Source: Rhynchopus euleeides
Taxonomy: Eukaryota; Euglenozoa; Diplonemea; Diplonemida; Diplonemidae
Direction of reading: 5' to 3'
DNA: 64,000 bases
Assembly (NCBI GenBank): GCA_963210315.1
Contig: OY723277.1
Location: 2,232,001 to 2,296,000, forward strand
Part shown: piece after piece, positions 1 to 10,607 of the stretch
Numbering within the stretch: the stretch's first letter is position 1
How the letters are laid out: each line of letters starts with the position of its first letter
Program-made: the position numbers and the translations under genes
The notes under the pieces: model-generated
Seen by the model: only the letters and a program-made list of their open reading frames with translations
What the model was told of the DNA's origin: nothing
Databases searched by the model: none

Positions 1-65
1 CCCCCCCTCCCCCCCGCCCACCTCTTCATGCAAGTGTGAATGTCTCGTCAAGAGAACACCCGCAC

Positions 66-93
66 CCCCTCTCTCTCTCTCTCTCTCTCTCTC
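66..93. repeat. CT dinucleotide run
   Basis: A (CT)n tract of about 28 bp. It ends about 20 bases before the AG at 114-115 and probably serves as the polypyrimidine tract of the intron upstream of the exon at 116. Confidence 0.8.
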
Positions 94-115
94 GACATGC
101 ACCCTCACACTGCAG

Positions 116-1120
116 ATGCGACTCATAGCTGATTCGATTGACAGCAAGGCTGCGGATCAGTGGACTGCACACCAGCACGTCCGGTGTGCGCAGATGCACA
201 AGTATGTTGCGTTGCCTGGAGATCAACGGCGGGCCCTTCAGCCAACCCCACAAGACGCCAGCAGCGCACCCTGCCTATGGCTCAAAGGATGCGCACCCAC
301 ACCCACCCACCCCCACCAACAGGTTCAATAACTCGTATTTCTACGCGACGACCAGCAACCCAATCTTTTGCGAGGTTGCGGGTTCACCGAAGGAGAAGAT
401 GGCCAGTATCGGCATGAGCTTAATGAACCTGCGCAAACGCGACTTATTCACTCAGGGGGCACGCAAAGATGCTGCCTGCGTCGCTGAGAGGGCGCAGGCA
501 GAAGTGCCGCCCGCAAAGCCTACCGATGCAGTGGGCCCTTCTGAGAGCACCGCCGCCACCCCCACTCCCTCCGCAACCCCTGCTCCCACCACCGCTGACG
601 CCGCTACGCTTTCCCACACGTGGAAGGATGCGTCAGTGCGTGAGGCGAAAGCAGAGCTTGCAAAGATGATGGGTGTTGGTGTTCGCCCACCAGCGCATAC
701 CTGCGGTATCGAGGTGGTGGGTGCGCTCCACACAAGCAGCAGCAGGTTCGTTTGCCACGACTGTGGCACGCAGGTGTGTGGCTTGATGTGGGTAGTGCTG
801 GTGTAGCGGCAAGCGGGAGCGGGAGGGGGGGGGGGTAATCTGTGTTGTACCCATCATAGTGCTGTATCGTATACAATGCTGCAATCGTGGGGGGGTCCCG
901 TGGTTGTTGGGGGGCAAGGTTTTGTGGAAACTCTCACCACCACCACCACCCCACATCACAGGCAATGTCAGCGATGGAGTTGGTGGGGCACTGTGCTTCC
1001 GAGCAGCACAGGTCAGTACATCACCCGGCAGGCGAATATGCATTCGAACAAGCGCTCATATCCACACTGAAAGCGAACCTTGAGCTCACCTGGTCGCTCC
1101 ACACAGAATCTGAAAGATGA
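116..1120 (+). CDS. U1/matrin-type C2H2 zinc-finger protein, 5' partial
   Basis: Three exons join in frame: 116-201, 323-773 and 962-1120, with introns starting GTATGT and GTGTGT and ending ACAG. The visible part is about 231 residues. Joining exons 2 and 3 creates a perfect C-x2-C-x12-H-x5-H finger (FVCHDCGTQ at the end of exon 2, then HCASEQH in exon 3), spacing typical of U1/matrin C2H2 fingers that bind RNA or sit in splicing factors. The first exon (QWTAHQHVRCAQMHK) looks like the second half of another such finger, so its CxxC half probably lies in an exon before the window; the ATG at 116 is then internal. A Pro/Ala/Thr-rich linker separates the two. An alternative is a short gene starting at 116 directly after a splice acceptor. 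I do not recognise the orthologue. The finger is visible; the RNA role is inferred from the family. Confidence 0.55.
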
Positions 1121-2261
1121 CACGGACAAAATCAGGCATAAGGGGTATTCGCTGGTCGTTATCCTTCGTCAATCTTCGCCAGTTTTCAGCCAATTCAACA
1201 GGGAATGCACCAAAATGCACTGATGATCACCCCGTAGCGAAGACCCCCATAGGGTCGGAGATGTTGGGTGCCGACTTGATCCTGGAGTCGATTTGCTTGG
1301 GGATGAGCGTCAATCAATGCCCCCCACCCCCTTCAAGGCGCGTTCGGTCAAAGCCACACGGTGCCCTCACCTTGCCCACCGAGGTCGTGGCTGTCCGAAG
1401 CAACGTGCCGTACCAACGAAACTAACCCCAGCCCCCCCCACTCCCCAACCGCAAGTCACACCGACAAGGGTGTGCTGTGCGTGTGCCCGCTGCCCCCATC
1501 CTTGCAAGGTTGTTGCCTGTTCTGAAAAGGCGAGGGGCGCATTCACTCAAAAACCCCCTCCTCCCCCCTTCCCCTTGTGTGTGTGAAGTCTCATGAGACG
1601 TGGCGCTCGTAGTACTCGTTTCTGGATGCTGCAAAAAGTTGTCAAGAATTGAACTGAGCAGAGGCTTGACAAACGCTGTGGTCTTCGAACAGTGCGAAAT
1701 CGTTGCAAGCGATGCTCACCGGTCTGTATGTCCGCTGGACGCCTTCTGCCCTGTGCCAAACGGTGCCAGTGTGGCCCACAAGTGTTACCAACATCAGGGG
1801 GTTCTCACGGTATTATTCGCCTCGAGCGAGGATCCTGTCCCGCTGTTGTTTTGGTCAGCGAATTCGAAAGTCGACAATGGAGGCATCGCACCGTGCCAAA
1901 CTGTGCCAGTGTGCCGCCTCTGTGAGGGCACCCACTGCCTGCACTTTAGAGAGGGGGCCCCATCAGAGTGAAGGCCCGGGTCGTGCCATGCTGCTGGTCT
2001 TCGACATGGTGCAGCCATCAAAGCCTTGTTGCCGTAGATACGCCTCCTAACAGAGGCGGGCTCCAACACAAGGTTGGCAATATGAATTGGCGACGGTTGA
2101 CCCCCTCCCCCACCGATGTAAACGTACCGAATTCGTCCCACGAAGGTGTCAGCCTTCTAATCACGGTGGTGCTTGCAGGCATCGTGCTGCGTGTGCATCC
2201 TTCTGTGCAGCCTTCTCGACACCACCGCCCTGCAGGATCAGAGAGAGGTTTGCCCGCGCCG
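1121..2261. other. Intergenic, no gene seen; holds two dispersed-repeat copies
   Basis: Open frames here are short and lack compositional support. Two copies of a dispersed repeat (core GTGCCAAACTGTGCCAGTG) lie at about 1752-1775 and 1881-1955. Confidence 0.6.
1881..1955 (+). repeat. Dispersed repeat, TGTCAAACTGTGCCA family
   Basis: It shares with 14361-14451 and 38047-38141 the order GGCATnGC, then GTGYCAAACTGTGCCA, then TGTGAGG, then CACTnGCCTGCA. A shorter piece of the same core lies at 1752-1775. Unclassified; no terminal repeats seen. Confidence 0.6.
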
Positions 2262-2289
2262 CTTTTTTTTTCTCTTTTCGGGAGACCAG
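2262..2289 (+). promoter_or_regulatory. Probable spliced-leader trans-splice acceptor of CCT1
   Basis: A run of T and C (2262-2278) is followed by AG at 2288-2289, 18 bases before the CCT1 ATG. This is the arrangement of euglenozoan trans-splice sites. A cis intron in the 5' leader is the alternative. Confidence 0.5.
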
Positions 2290-2307
2290 AGGAACCAGCA
2301 GAACATA

Positions 2308-4330
2308 ATGTCAGCGAAACGTGCGGCAAATCTCGGGATCGACGGGTCGCGCACCAGCGGCGAGGATGTGCGCACTGAGAACGTGACGGCGGCAGCTGCG
2401 GTGGCGAACATCGTCAAGACGTCCCTCGGGCCGATGGGCCTCGACAAGATGCTGGTGGACGACATGGGCGAGATGATGGTCACCAACGACGGGGCCACCA
2501 TCCTGGCCAAGCTGGAGGTTGAGCACCCGGCAGCGAAGCTGCTCGTCAACCTGGCGAAACGCCAAGACGACGAGGTGGGTGACGGCACCACCTCCGTCGT
2601 GGTCCTCGCGGCGGAGCTGCTGAAGCGCGCGAACGTGCTGGTGCAGCAGAAGATCCACCCCACCAACATCATCTCGGGGTACAAGCTCGCTGCGACGGAG
2701 GCCCTGAAGTTCCTGAAGGAGCACCTCACGATGAAGGTGTCGGACCTGTCGAAGGACTGCCTCATCAACATCGCCAAGACCTCCATGGCTTCCAAGGTCA
2801 TCGGGTCGGAGAGCGAACACTTCGCGAAGCTGATTGTGGACTCCGTTCTGTCCGTCAAGACTGTGGATGACATGGGTGACTACGTCTACCCGGTGGCGGC
2901 AGTGAACATCCTGAAGCAGCACGGCCGCTCCAGCAAAGAGTCGTCCCTCATCCAGGGGTACGCCCTGAACTGCACCAAGGCGTCCCAGCAGATGCCCACC
3001 AGCGTGAAGAACGCCAAGATCGCCCTGCTGGACATGGACCTGCGCCCCATCAAGATGAAGATGGGCATCCAGTTCCTTATCAACAAGCCGGAGGCCGTGG
3101 AGGAGATCAAGAAGCGTGAGCTGGACATCACGAAGGAGCGCATCGAGAAGCTCATCAACGCCGGTGCCAGCGTCATCCTGACGACCGGTGGGATCGACGA
3201 CTCCATGCTTAAGTACCTCATCGAGGCTGGCGTGTACGGTGTGCGCCGCTGCAAGAAGGTATGTGCCTCTTTCATTTGTTTTCACGGCACGGTAATCGGG
3301 CCCGACTAGTCGCCCAACCAGGCTTCGAGAGTTGGGGACAGCACACAGTTATTTTGGCCCTTGCCTTGTGTGACTTTCGTGGCCCTCCCCCGTTCCGTGC
3401 CAACCCCGCTCACTGACACCACTTGCAGGAGGACCTGAAGCGCATTGCGACGGCGACTGGCGGGCGTATCCTCACGACCCTCAACGACCTCAGCGGCGAG
3501 GAGTCGGTTGACCCCGCGTCCCTCGGTATGGCTGCGCCCCGGAGATCTTCTCGGTTCCATATGCAGGGCAGTCTCCTTGGGGATCACCCGTGCAGTCGTT
3601 GAGCCCTCATACCATTTCTGTGATCGTATCCTAACAAACGGATGAGACAGTAAAGGGAATGAAAACCCAACAGGCTTTTGTGTAGGTCGCACCAGGCAAA
3701 TTCCGGCACACACATCACATCACCACAGGCTCTGCCGACAAGGTGTACGAGAAGCGCTTCGCTGACGATGAGTGCACAATCATCGAGTCCAACAAGAACG
3801 GCAGCTTCGCCTCGATTGTGCTGCGTGGTGCCAACACCTACATGCTGGACGAGATGCACCGTTCCGTGCACGACTGCCTGTGCGCTGTGAGCAGGACGCT
3901 CGAGGCCAACGCCGTTGTTGCCGGCGGTGGTGCCGTCGAGACTGCCCTCAACACCTACCTGGAGGCATTCGCGATGTCCCTGGCGTCGAAGGAGCAGCTG
4001 GCGATCGCAGAGTTCGCCGAGGCCCTGCTGGTGATCCCGAAGAACCTGTGCGTCAACGCCGCTCTCGACGCGACGGACCTGATCACGAAGCTGAAGTTCG
4101 CCCACGCGCAGAAGACGGAGAAGTCCGACAAGCGCCACTGGGGGCTCGACCTGGTTGACGGGCGTGTCCGCGACAACATGCTTGCGGGTGTGCTCGAGCC
4201 GGCCCCTTCGAAGGCGAAGTCTCTGCGCTTCGCCACCGAGGCTGCCATCACTGTGCTGCGTATCGACGACCTGTTCCGCATCAACGCCCCTGAGGAGGAC
4301 GAGGAGATGAAGCAGAAGGGCATGATGTGA
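2308..4330 (+). CDS. TCP1: T-complex protein 1 subunit alpha (CCT1), group II chaperonin
   Basis: One of eight subunits of the cytosolic CCT/TRiC ring that folds actin, tubulin and other proteins with ATP. Exons 2308-3258, 3429-3525 and 3729-4330 join in frame to 549 residues, the normal length (about 550). Introns begin GTATGT and GTATGG. The N-terminal stretch SLGPxGLDKMLVDD, NDGATIL, VEHPAAK and the nucleotide-binding GDGTT (residues 91-95) are intact. KIHPTxxISGY and TSMxSKxIG match subunit alpha rather than the other seven subunits. The equatorial domain resumes in exon 3 with LRGAN, VAGGGAVE, EQLAIAEFA and the closing KSLRFATEAAITVLRIDD. I chose the ATG at 2308 because the protein then aligns with CCT1 from residue 1; an upstream in-frame ATG at 2173 precedes the putative trans-splice acceptor. 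Confidence 0.97.
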
Positions 4331-7050
4331 TGACGCAGACACATGCTTGCGGTGGGAGAGGGCATCCCTGTCCACAGACAGGTGCCCCCTCCACACCCCC
4401 ACCCCACCCCCCCCTCGTGAGAGGTGCAGGGTTTACAACGAATTCTCTTGTGCCCCCCCCCCCTGTGTGGTGTGTGTGTGCCTCCCCCCCCGGGGATGTA
4501 GCGAGTGAAAGAGAGATAAGAAATGAGAAAAAAAATGTCAGCAAAAAACAATACAGTGGGGGGGAAGGCGAGGGCGAATGGGTGGTGGGGTGGAGTGGGG
4601 GGGGTGGGGTGGGGAATCCCGGTAAGAGTAGGTGGGTTTCGACCCCCCCACCTCCCCCCCCCCACTCCCCACTCCCCCCACCCTTCGTCCTCCTTCGTCC
4701 CCCTATTCCCCCCCCCCCCCCCCCACCTCCCGCCCCCCAATCCCCAGAGAATCTGGCAAACAAAAATCAAGGGAAGAATAAGAAGGCAGTGGTGCGGTGG
4801 AGAAAACGTAAACAGGCGGTAAAAAAGAGATAGCATCACTGAGCTGCAGAGGAAGAGAGCTGTGTGCGGTTGGGGGAGGAGAAGGGAGGAGGGGGGGGGA
4901 TCTTTTTTTTTCTTTTTGAGAAGGTCGAGGCAGAGACAGAGAGAGAGAGGGAACTTAGAGATATCTCAGCACAAGGATGAGTCCCCGACATCGCCTTGAC
5001 ATGGGCATTGGGCCCGTCACCTCCCCACACCCCCCCCCCCCCCGCGATCCTGTTTGGTGTGAGAAGTCCGCTGCAAGCACAGCTCTGACCCCATCCATCC
5101 CCCCCTCTCTCACATGATTTACAGAAGGAAAAACCCCCCCCCCCCAAGAACGAGATTTTCTTTTGATAAAAACCAAAGTTATTTTTTTTTTCAGTTTGCA
5201 GTTGATATGAATGCAAAACAAACGAAAAGCAGCGGCGGGGGGGGGGTGTGCTTGGTGTGCTATGTGAGGAGGGATGTGGAGAGGCGAAGGGGTGAGCGCG
5301 TGGGTTGTGGGGTGTGGAAATCCCGACGGCGCTGGGGGGGGAGAGAATATAGGGGGTGACCGGTGAGGGCCTACGCTGTGCAAAAACCGCACCCACCCCC
5401 CTTCGGCAAGCGAAACCCCTGTGAGATCAACGGAACACCTATCTGAGTTGGTGGCGATAGGGTTGATCCAGGCGTGGGGAGATGGGGGGGGGGGGGGTGT
5501 GGATCCACACTTCAGCCACATCACCCGCTTGCTTCTCCAAGCAATCGTGGGTGGTTCATTCCCCATGCCACCCCCACACACATTTTGCTGTTCTGCGCCT
5601 ACACCCCCCACACACCCACATCTTAGTTTAAAGGTGGGGGAGGAGACCTGCCAGGGGCGAGGTACCTGGGGAGGGAGGGGTGGGGGGGTGTCCTTTCCCC
5701 CTTATGCCTCTTCCGCGCCGCTCTTCGTACCCCCCCACATTGGATTCAGCCTGCACCCTGCCCGCCCCCCCCCCCCCCCCCCCCCCACACGCACCCCCTC
5801 TCTCAGCACACTTGCCCTGTCCTGCACCCCACACTCCTCGTTACCACCAGCCAAAAAAGGCCCATGCCCTGTGGGCTGACAACCAAGCTGGCGTATATGC
5901 ACACACACATCACACATCACACATCACACGGCATACTGTGCGTCTCTTCCATAAGAACAGCCGCCTTCTGTTTTTTAACCCCCCCCCCCCTCTCTCTCTC
6001 TAGCTTGCGGCAAGGCTGCGAACCACTGCAGATACGCCCAACATCCTCCCCACTCGATTCCCCCCCACCCCCCCCCCCCCCCCACCCCGCCCACCAGAGC
6101 TATTCCTAGGTTATGTTGCAACCCTCGGTGGTTCCCCGAGTTGGATCGTGCCCCACCCCCCACCCCCTCCCTCCTCCCCCCTCCCCTGATTCCTTTTCTT
6201 CTGCCCACACCCACCCCCACCCTCCTCCCCCTTTTTAGATACATTTTTTCCAGTTCAGAGATGTTGATCATCTTAGGTGTGCGTGCGGCAGGTCGGGAGG
6301 ATGGGGGGGGGGGGGGCGGGAGTGGACATGTGTGCCTAGCAGACGAGGCTGCGGTGGAGGAGGGGTCATAAGGATATGAGGTAACGGCAGGGGGGGTGAG
6401 ATGTGTGTAATTCTCAGACAACATCCTAGCATAGGGTCGGTGGAGGCAAAAGGGGGTGGGGGGGGGGGGGTAAGGAGAGATTGCTTCTGACCCACCAAGC
6501 CCTCCCCTCCCCTCTCCCACATCATCCTCTCTTCTCCCGCATCCCCCCCGCCCCCCTATCGTCCCCACCCTTCCCCATCACGAGAGAAGCCATTTGATAG
6601 CCCGCCCTTAATCCCTCCATTCCATTCTCTTCTTCTTCTGCCTCACACAGCCCAAACTCGCCGCACGCACACCCGTTGGTGGCTTATATGCACGCGCCAT
6701 CGTATTATTTTTGTCTTTTTTATACCACACCCCCCCACACCCCCCCCTTTTCTGCGCATCAAAAAAATTGATTGAGACAAAGGAAGAAAAGGGAGAAGGG
6801 GTGGGGGAGGGGGTGGATGAAAGGGGGGGGGGGGGGAGAGAGAGAGAGAGAGAAAGCTAGGGGCGTAGTATGGCATCTGCCACCCCTATCCTTCCGCTAT
6901 CCTTCCTATTCTAAAACCCCCCCCCCCCTTTTTTTCCCCTCCCGATTGTGGGATGGAGACCATCCCCTGACGAAGCCGTTCGTAAAAGTGGGGGGGAAAA
7001 AAGGGCTGGGTGGGGGGGCGCAGGGTTCTGCAGGGGGCGAGGTGAGGTGA
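4331..7050. repeat. Intergenic low-complexity DNA rich in poly-C and poly-G runs
   Basis: About 2.7 kb without a convincing gene. It contains many C or G homopolymers of 10-24 bases on the + strand (C near 4710-4723, 5763-5786 and 6062-6083; G near 5482-5497, 6302-6317 and 6822-6834), a GA run at 6837-6854 and CA/CACAT runs near 5900-5930. Long open frames here are Pro/Gly/His low-complexity artefacts of these runs. Homopolymer lengths may be unreliable. Confidence 0.7.
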
Positions 7051-7063
7051 GGTGGGGATGTAT

Positions 7064-7558
7064 TCAGTCTCCCTCCCGCTCTGTGTTGACACCCTTCTCG
7101 AGGCAGCAGAGGTTGGCTGGCTGGTGGGTGGGTGGGTGCGGGGGGCAAGAGGTGGAGGACATGGGTGGGGGAGGGGGGGGGGGGGGCGGGGGGTGTGGGT
7201 TACTTTGCGCAGAAAAAAACGGAATAGCAGCAGCAGCAGCAGCGGGCGGCGGTGGCAGCACCGAGAACAGCAACGCTGTAGCATCACCCCACACCACAAA
7301 CAGCCCCCCCCCCCACTGCTTTCGATGCACCGCAACAATAAAGGGGTTTGCGCATCCCTTTTTGCTGTTTGCGGCAAAAACCGGCGGACACACCCTCTCC
7401 GCTCCCAGACCTCGCGGGAGACTGGGAGACACGCTGTCCGAGTCATCGTCCCCACTGTTGCGGCGATGCCTGTCGTAGGCTGCCTTCGCAAGGACTGCAG
7501 CCTGCTTGGGGTCGCAGAAGTAGTCGCTCTCCAGCCTGGCCTCTGTTTCACGCTTCAA
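7064..7558 (-). CDS. Possible minus-strand coding remnant, unknown
   Basis: The start of this frame (ESDYFCDPKQAAVLAKAAYDRHRR, then GDDDSDS) has ordinary protein composition unlike the surrounding low-complexity DNA; after about 65 residues it degrades into Pro/Ala runs over a CAG/GCC repeat. It has no ATG at a sensible place and directly follows, in another frame, the fragment at 7555-7800. It may be a later exon or decayed part of the same locus. No family recognised. Confidence 0.2.
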   Translation of the reverse strand: MKRETEARLESDYFCDPKQAAVLAKAAYDRHRRNSGDDDSDSVSPSLPRGLGAERVCPPVFAANSKKGCANPFIVAVHRKQWGGGLFVVWGDATALLFSVLPPPPAAAAAAIPFFSAQSNPHPPPPPPPPPPMSSTSCPPHPPTHQPANLCCLEKGVNTEREGD

Positions 7559-7800
7559 AAAAGACCTGGTGTCTGCTTCGTGTGCACAAGCGGTCTTGAG
7601 CAGAGGCGGTGGGGCACAATGGCCTCACGACCCGCGCCTTTACGGTAGCGGTGCAGGGTGGCGACGGTGCAGGGGGGGAAACCCGTCTCCCTGCAGAGGC
7701 GCTGCAGGATGGGGCGGACCGCCTCCGGGATGGCCGGAGCGGGCCCCAGGTCCCCACCCCGGCGCGACCACGTGGCGCCGAACCACACCACCTCCCGGGA
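7555..7800 (-). pseudogene. Fragment resembling the AlkB-type 2-oxoglutarate/Fe(II) oxygenase fold
   Basis: The minus-strand translation contains WFGATWSRRGGDLGPAPA, then IPEAVRPILQRL, then GFPPCTVATLHRYRKG and AIVPH. The spacing resembles the AlkB-like pattern LGPxP...LxxRL...F...V..Y..G..I.PH, where the His is the first iron ligand. The Asp and the rest of the jelly-roll fold expected next are not visible in this frame. This is pattern resemblance by eye only; it could be chance or part of the neighbouring mobile DNA. It is the only coding candidate against the direction of all other host genes. Confidence 0.25.
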
Positions 7801-7939
7801 TCCCCGGCACTCCGCAAGACGAATTCCCCCAAGTCCGGGTCCAATCCATCGTTTTGTAAGGAGGGAAACGGGAGGGCGACCACTTTGCCGTACGTTCCCC
7901 CGGAGACACAACAATTGGTGGAGGCCTTGCCCCCACCCC

Positions 7940-7962
7940 ACACCCACACACACACACACAAG
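7940..7962. repeat. CA dinucleotide run
   Basis: CA-rich simple repeat, (CA)n with minor interruptions. Confidence 0.8.
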
Positions 7963-8397
7963 CCCTCAAGTTAGACTGGCGTACCGCCCCAAGAGGGGGT
8001 GTGACAAAAAATATATTTTTTTCCCTTTGTGTTTTCGAGGTCCGCAAGGTCCCAAAAATCACTTTTTGGGCACATTTTTCAGAGGTCGCCAGAGGTCGCC
8101 ACCCGGGAAATGCCATTTTTGGGGTTAAAAAACGGTTTTTCACCTTGCCCTCGTGAACTAGGTGGGGAAGGCGACGGTCAGACGCAAAATAAATGGAGGA
8201 CCCCAAAGGAGGGTCCGCATCAGGCGGAAATCAGCAGAACCTCGCTCCAGACCACATTGTGGGCCAGGACAGGGTCGGGAAGAGCATAAAACACCAGAAA
8301 ACCGGTCCAGGAGGTCTCTCTGGGGCTCAAATCCCCTGAAAAGGGGTCTGAACAGGTGGCGACCGAAGGGCGACCAATGGTGCCCACGGAGTTCCTC

Positions 8398-9672
8398 ATC
8401 CCAAACTTGGGACCCACCGAAAAATGGACCAGATGGTGGTCCCAAATTAGGGACCGACCAACAAAGCGACCAGATGGCGGTCCCAAATTTGGGACCGACC
8501 GATAAAGCGACCAGATGGTGGTCCCAAATTTGGGACCGACCGAAAAATTGACCAGATGGCGGTCCCAAATTTGGGACCGACCAACAAAGCGACCAGATGG
8601 CGGTCCCAAATTTGGGACCGACCGAGAAAGCGACCAGATGGTGGTCCCAAATTTGGGACCACCATCTGGTCGCTTTGTTGGTCGGTCCCAAATTTGGGAC
8701 CGCCACCTGGTCGCTTTATTGGTCGGTCCCAAATTTGGGACCGCCATCTGGTCGCTTTGTGGGTCGGTCCCAAATTTGGGACCGCCATCTGGTCAATTTT
8801 TCGGTCGGTCCCACATTTGGGACCACCATCTGGTCGCTTTATTGGTCGGTCCCAAATTTGGGACCACCATCTGGTCGCTTTATTGGTCGGTCCCAAATTT
8901 GGGACCGCCATCTGGTCGCTTTGTGGGTCGGTCCCAAATTTGGGACCGCCATCGGGTCAATTTTTCGGTCGGTCCCAAAATTGGGACCACCATCTGGTCG
9001 CTTTAGGGGTCGGTCCCAAATTTGGGACCGCCATCTGGTCGCTTTGTGGGTCGGTCCCAAATTTGGGACCGCCATCTGGTCAATTTTTCGGTCGGTCCCA
9101 AAATTGGGACCACCATCTGGTCGCTTTGTGGGTCGGTCCCAAATTTGGGACCACCATCTGGTCGCTTTCTCGGTCGGTCCCAAATTTGGGACCGCCCTCT
9201 GGTCAATTTTTCGGTCGGTCCCAAATTTGGGACCGCCATCTGGTCGCTTTATGGGTCGGTCCCAAATTTGGGACCACCATCTGGTCGCTTTCTCGGTCGG
9301 TCCCAAATTTGGGACCGCCCTCTGGTCAATTTTTCGGTCGGTCCCAAATTTGGGACCACCATCTGGTCGCTTTAGGGGTCGGTCCCAAATTTGGGACCGC
9401 CATCTGGTCAATTTTTCGGTCGGTCCCAAAATTGGGACCACCATCTGGTCGCTTTGTGGGTCGGTCCCAAATTTGGGACCACCATCTGGTCGCTTTCTCG
9501 GTCGGTCCCAAATTTGGGACCGCCCTCTGGTCGCTTTCTCGGTCGGTCCCAAATTTGGGACCGCCCTCTGGTCAATTTTTCGGTCGGTCCCAAATTTGGG
9601 ACCACCATCTGGTCGCTTTATGGGTCGGTCCCAAATTTGGGACCGCCATCTGGTCGCTTTATTGGTCGGTGA
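8398..9672. repeat. 41-bp palindromic satellite arranged as a giant inverted repeat
   Basis: About 31 units of 41 bp. Each unit holds the 18-bp palindrome GGTCCCAAATTTGGGACC plus CACCATCTGGTCGCTTT or a variant ending in CAATTTTTC. Six units (8398-8651) run one way and about 25 (8652-9672) the other, meeting inside a palindrome centred at 8651/8652. Spacer triplets before GGTCGG vary (GTT, ATT, GTG, ATG, CTC, AGG, TTC), giving unit subtypes. Because 41 is not a multiple of 3 and each unit is nearly self-complementary, frames stay open on both strands with peptides such as VGPKFGT; I regard these as artefacts. Confidence 0.9.
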
Positions 9673-9890
9673 ACATCCTTCAGGATTTTGAAGGCACGTC
9701 TCACACCGGTTGGTGCTGTGTCGCATTCCAGGGGATAGTCCTTCACTTGGGTACGATTCGGCGCGACTGAGTCATCAAGCTTCATCCACCTGCCTCTCAT
9801 AGTGGCGTTGGATTTTCGCACGCTGCGCCGCATTTTCACCCGGCCGAACTCAAAAACCCAAAGTCTACTGAAGATAGTCTGGCCTCTCCA
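9618..9890 (-). other. Minus-strand open stretch of unknown origin beside the satellite
   Basis: The minus-strand peptide includes LWVFEFGRVKMRRSVRKSN, then ATMRGRWMKLDDSVAPNRTQ and ECDTAPTGVRRAFKILKDV before entering satellite units. Its composition is protein-like, but I recognise no family. It may be a remnant of the element that carries the satellite. Confidence 0.2.
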
Positions 9891-9974
9891 CAACATGTGA
9901 TGGGAAAATGTTGAGGTCGGGCCATGCCAGCCCTGGCACGAGATCACTGCTCGTACCTGGGACCACCCGTGTAA

Positions 9975-10240
9975 AAGTCCCCCCAGGGGGGACTTAAGCA
10001 CAGGTGGACCTAAACACGGGAGTGGGCTGGTCTGGAGGGTCATCAGGTGGCCGCTAGGCCACCTGGTGCCCTCCAGGTGCTGTCAGAGTCGAAAAGTGGG
10101 GTGCCAAAAGTCCATCCGGACCGGAATCACCCCCATACGACGGAAGCGGAAGAGGTCTTCTTGGTCTCCACCGTGCCACCCCCGTGTTTAAGCCCCCCCC
10201 TGGCCGAAAGTCGCCTCCAGGGGGGGGACTTAAACACGGG
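9975..10240. repeat. Three strong hairpins
   Basis: Hairpin 1 (9975-9995) is AAGTCCCCCC/GGGGGGACTT. Hairpin 2 (10032-10076) nests CAGGTGGCC/GGCCACCTG inside CTGGAGGG/CCCTCCAG. Hairpin 3 (10181-10240) has outer arms CCCGTGTTTAAG/CTTAAACACGGG and inner C/G runs. Hairpins 1 and 3 share the motif GGGGGACTTAA. Confidence 0.75.
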
Positions 10241-10607
10241 GGGTCCCAGGTACCCCCGAAAATTCACATTGTGTCTACAGTGTGGGGCCCGAAAATCGAG
10301 TTTTCGGTGTTGCTTTTCCACATTTGGGGTTCCCAACTTCAGGACTGTCGCGCAATTACCTCAAAAGTGGCCGAGAAACCCAGGAATTTCTTTTTTTGAA
10401 GCCAATATTTTTTGTCACAGTAGCTTAGCTGAAAAGTTGGGCGAGTCGTCCACCCTAGCCTCAAGACTCTTGAAGCGGCCTGACTATTTAGTGTCTACGT
10501 CGCAGCAAGGGGGCGATATATACCACCCTTTTTATTGATTTCACGTGTCAGTGTTTGACTTTTTCGCAACTTCATTTCTTCTTTTTTCTCCCTCTCCAAC
10601 CCCACCC

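Larger units (their letters stand above)
8000..10417. mobile_element. Possible unclassified element bounded by short inverted repeats
   Basis: TGTGACAAAAAATAT at 8000-8014 recurs in reverse complement at 10403-10417, bracketing the palindromic satellite (8398-9672) and three hairpins (9975-10240). No target duplication or transposase is seen, and the 15-bp repeats are A/T-rich, so these bounds may be coincidental. Confidence 0.3.

Noticed and set aside
2173-2307. Upstream in-frame ATG for CCT1
   Set aside because: It lies before the pyrimidine tract and AG at 2262-2289, and the extra residues do not match CCT1 N-termini.
4331-7050. Pro/Gly/His-rich open frames
   Set aside because: They follow homopolymer runs, exist on both strands and change with run length.
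8447-9770. Long open frames on both strands encoding GPKFGT repeats
   Set aside because: Produced by the near-palindromic 41-bp unit, equal on both strands; no start, splice or composition support.
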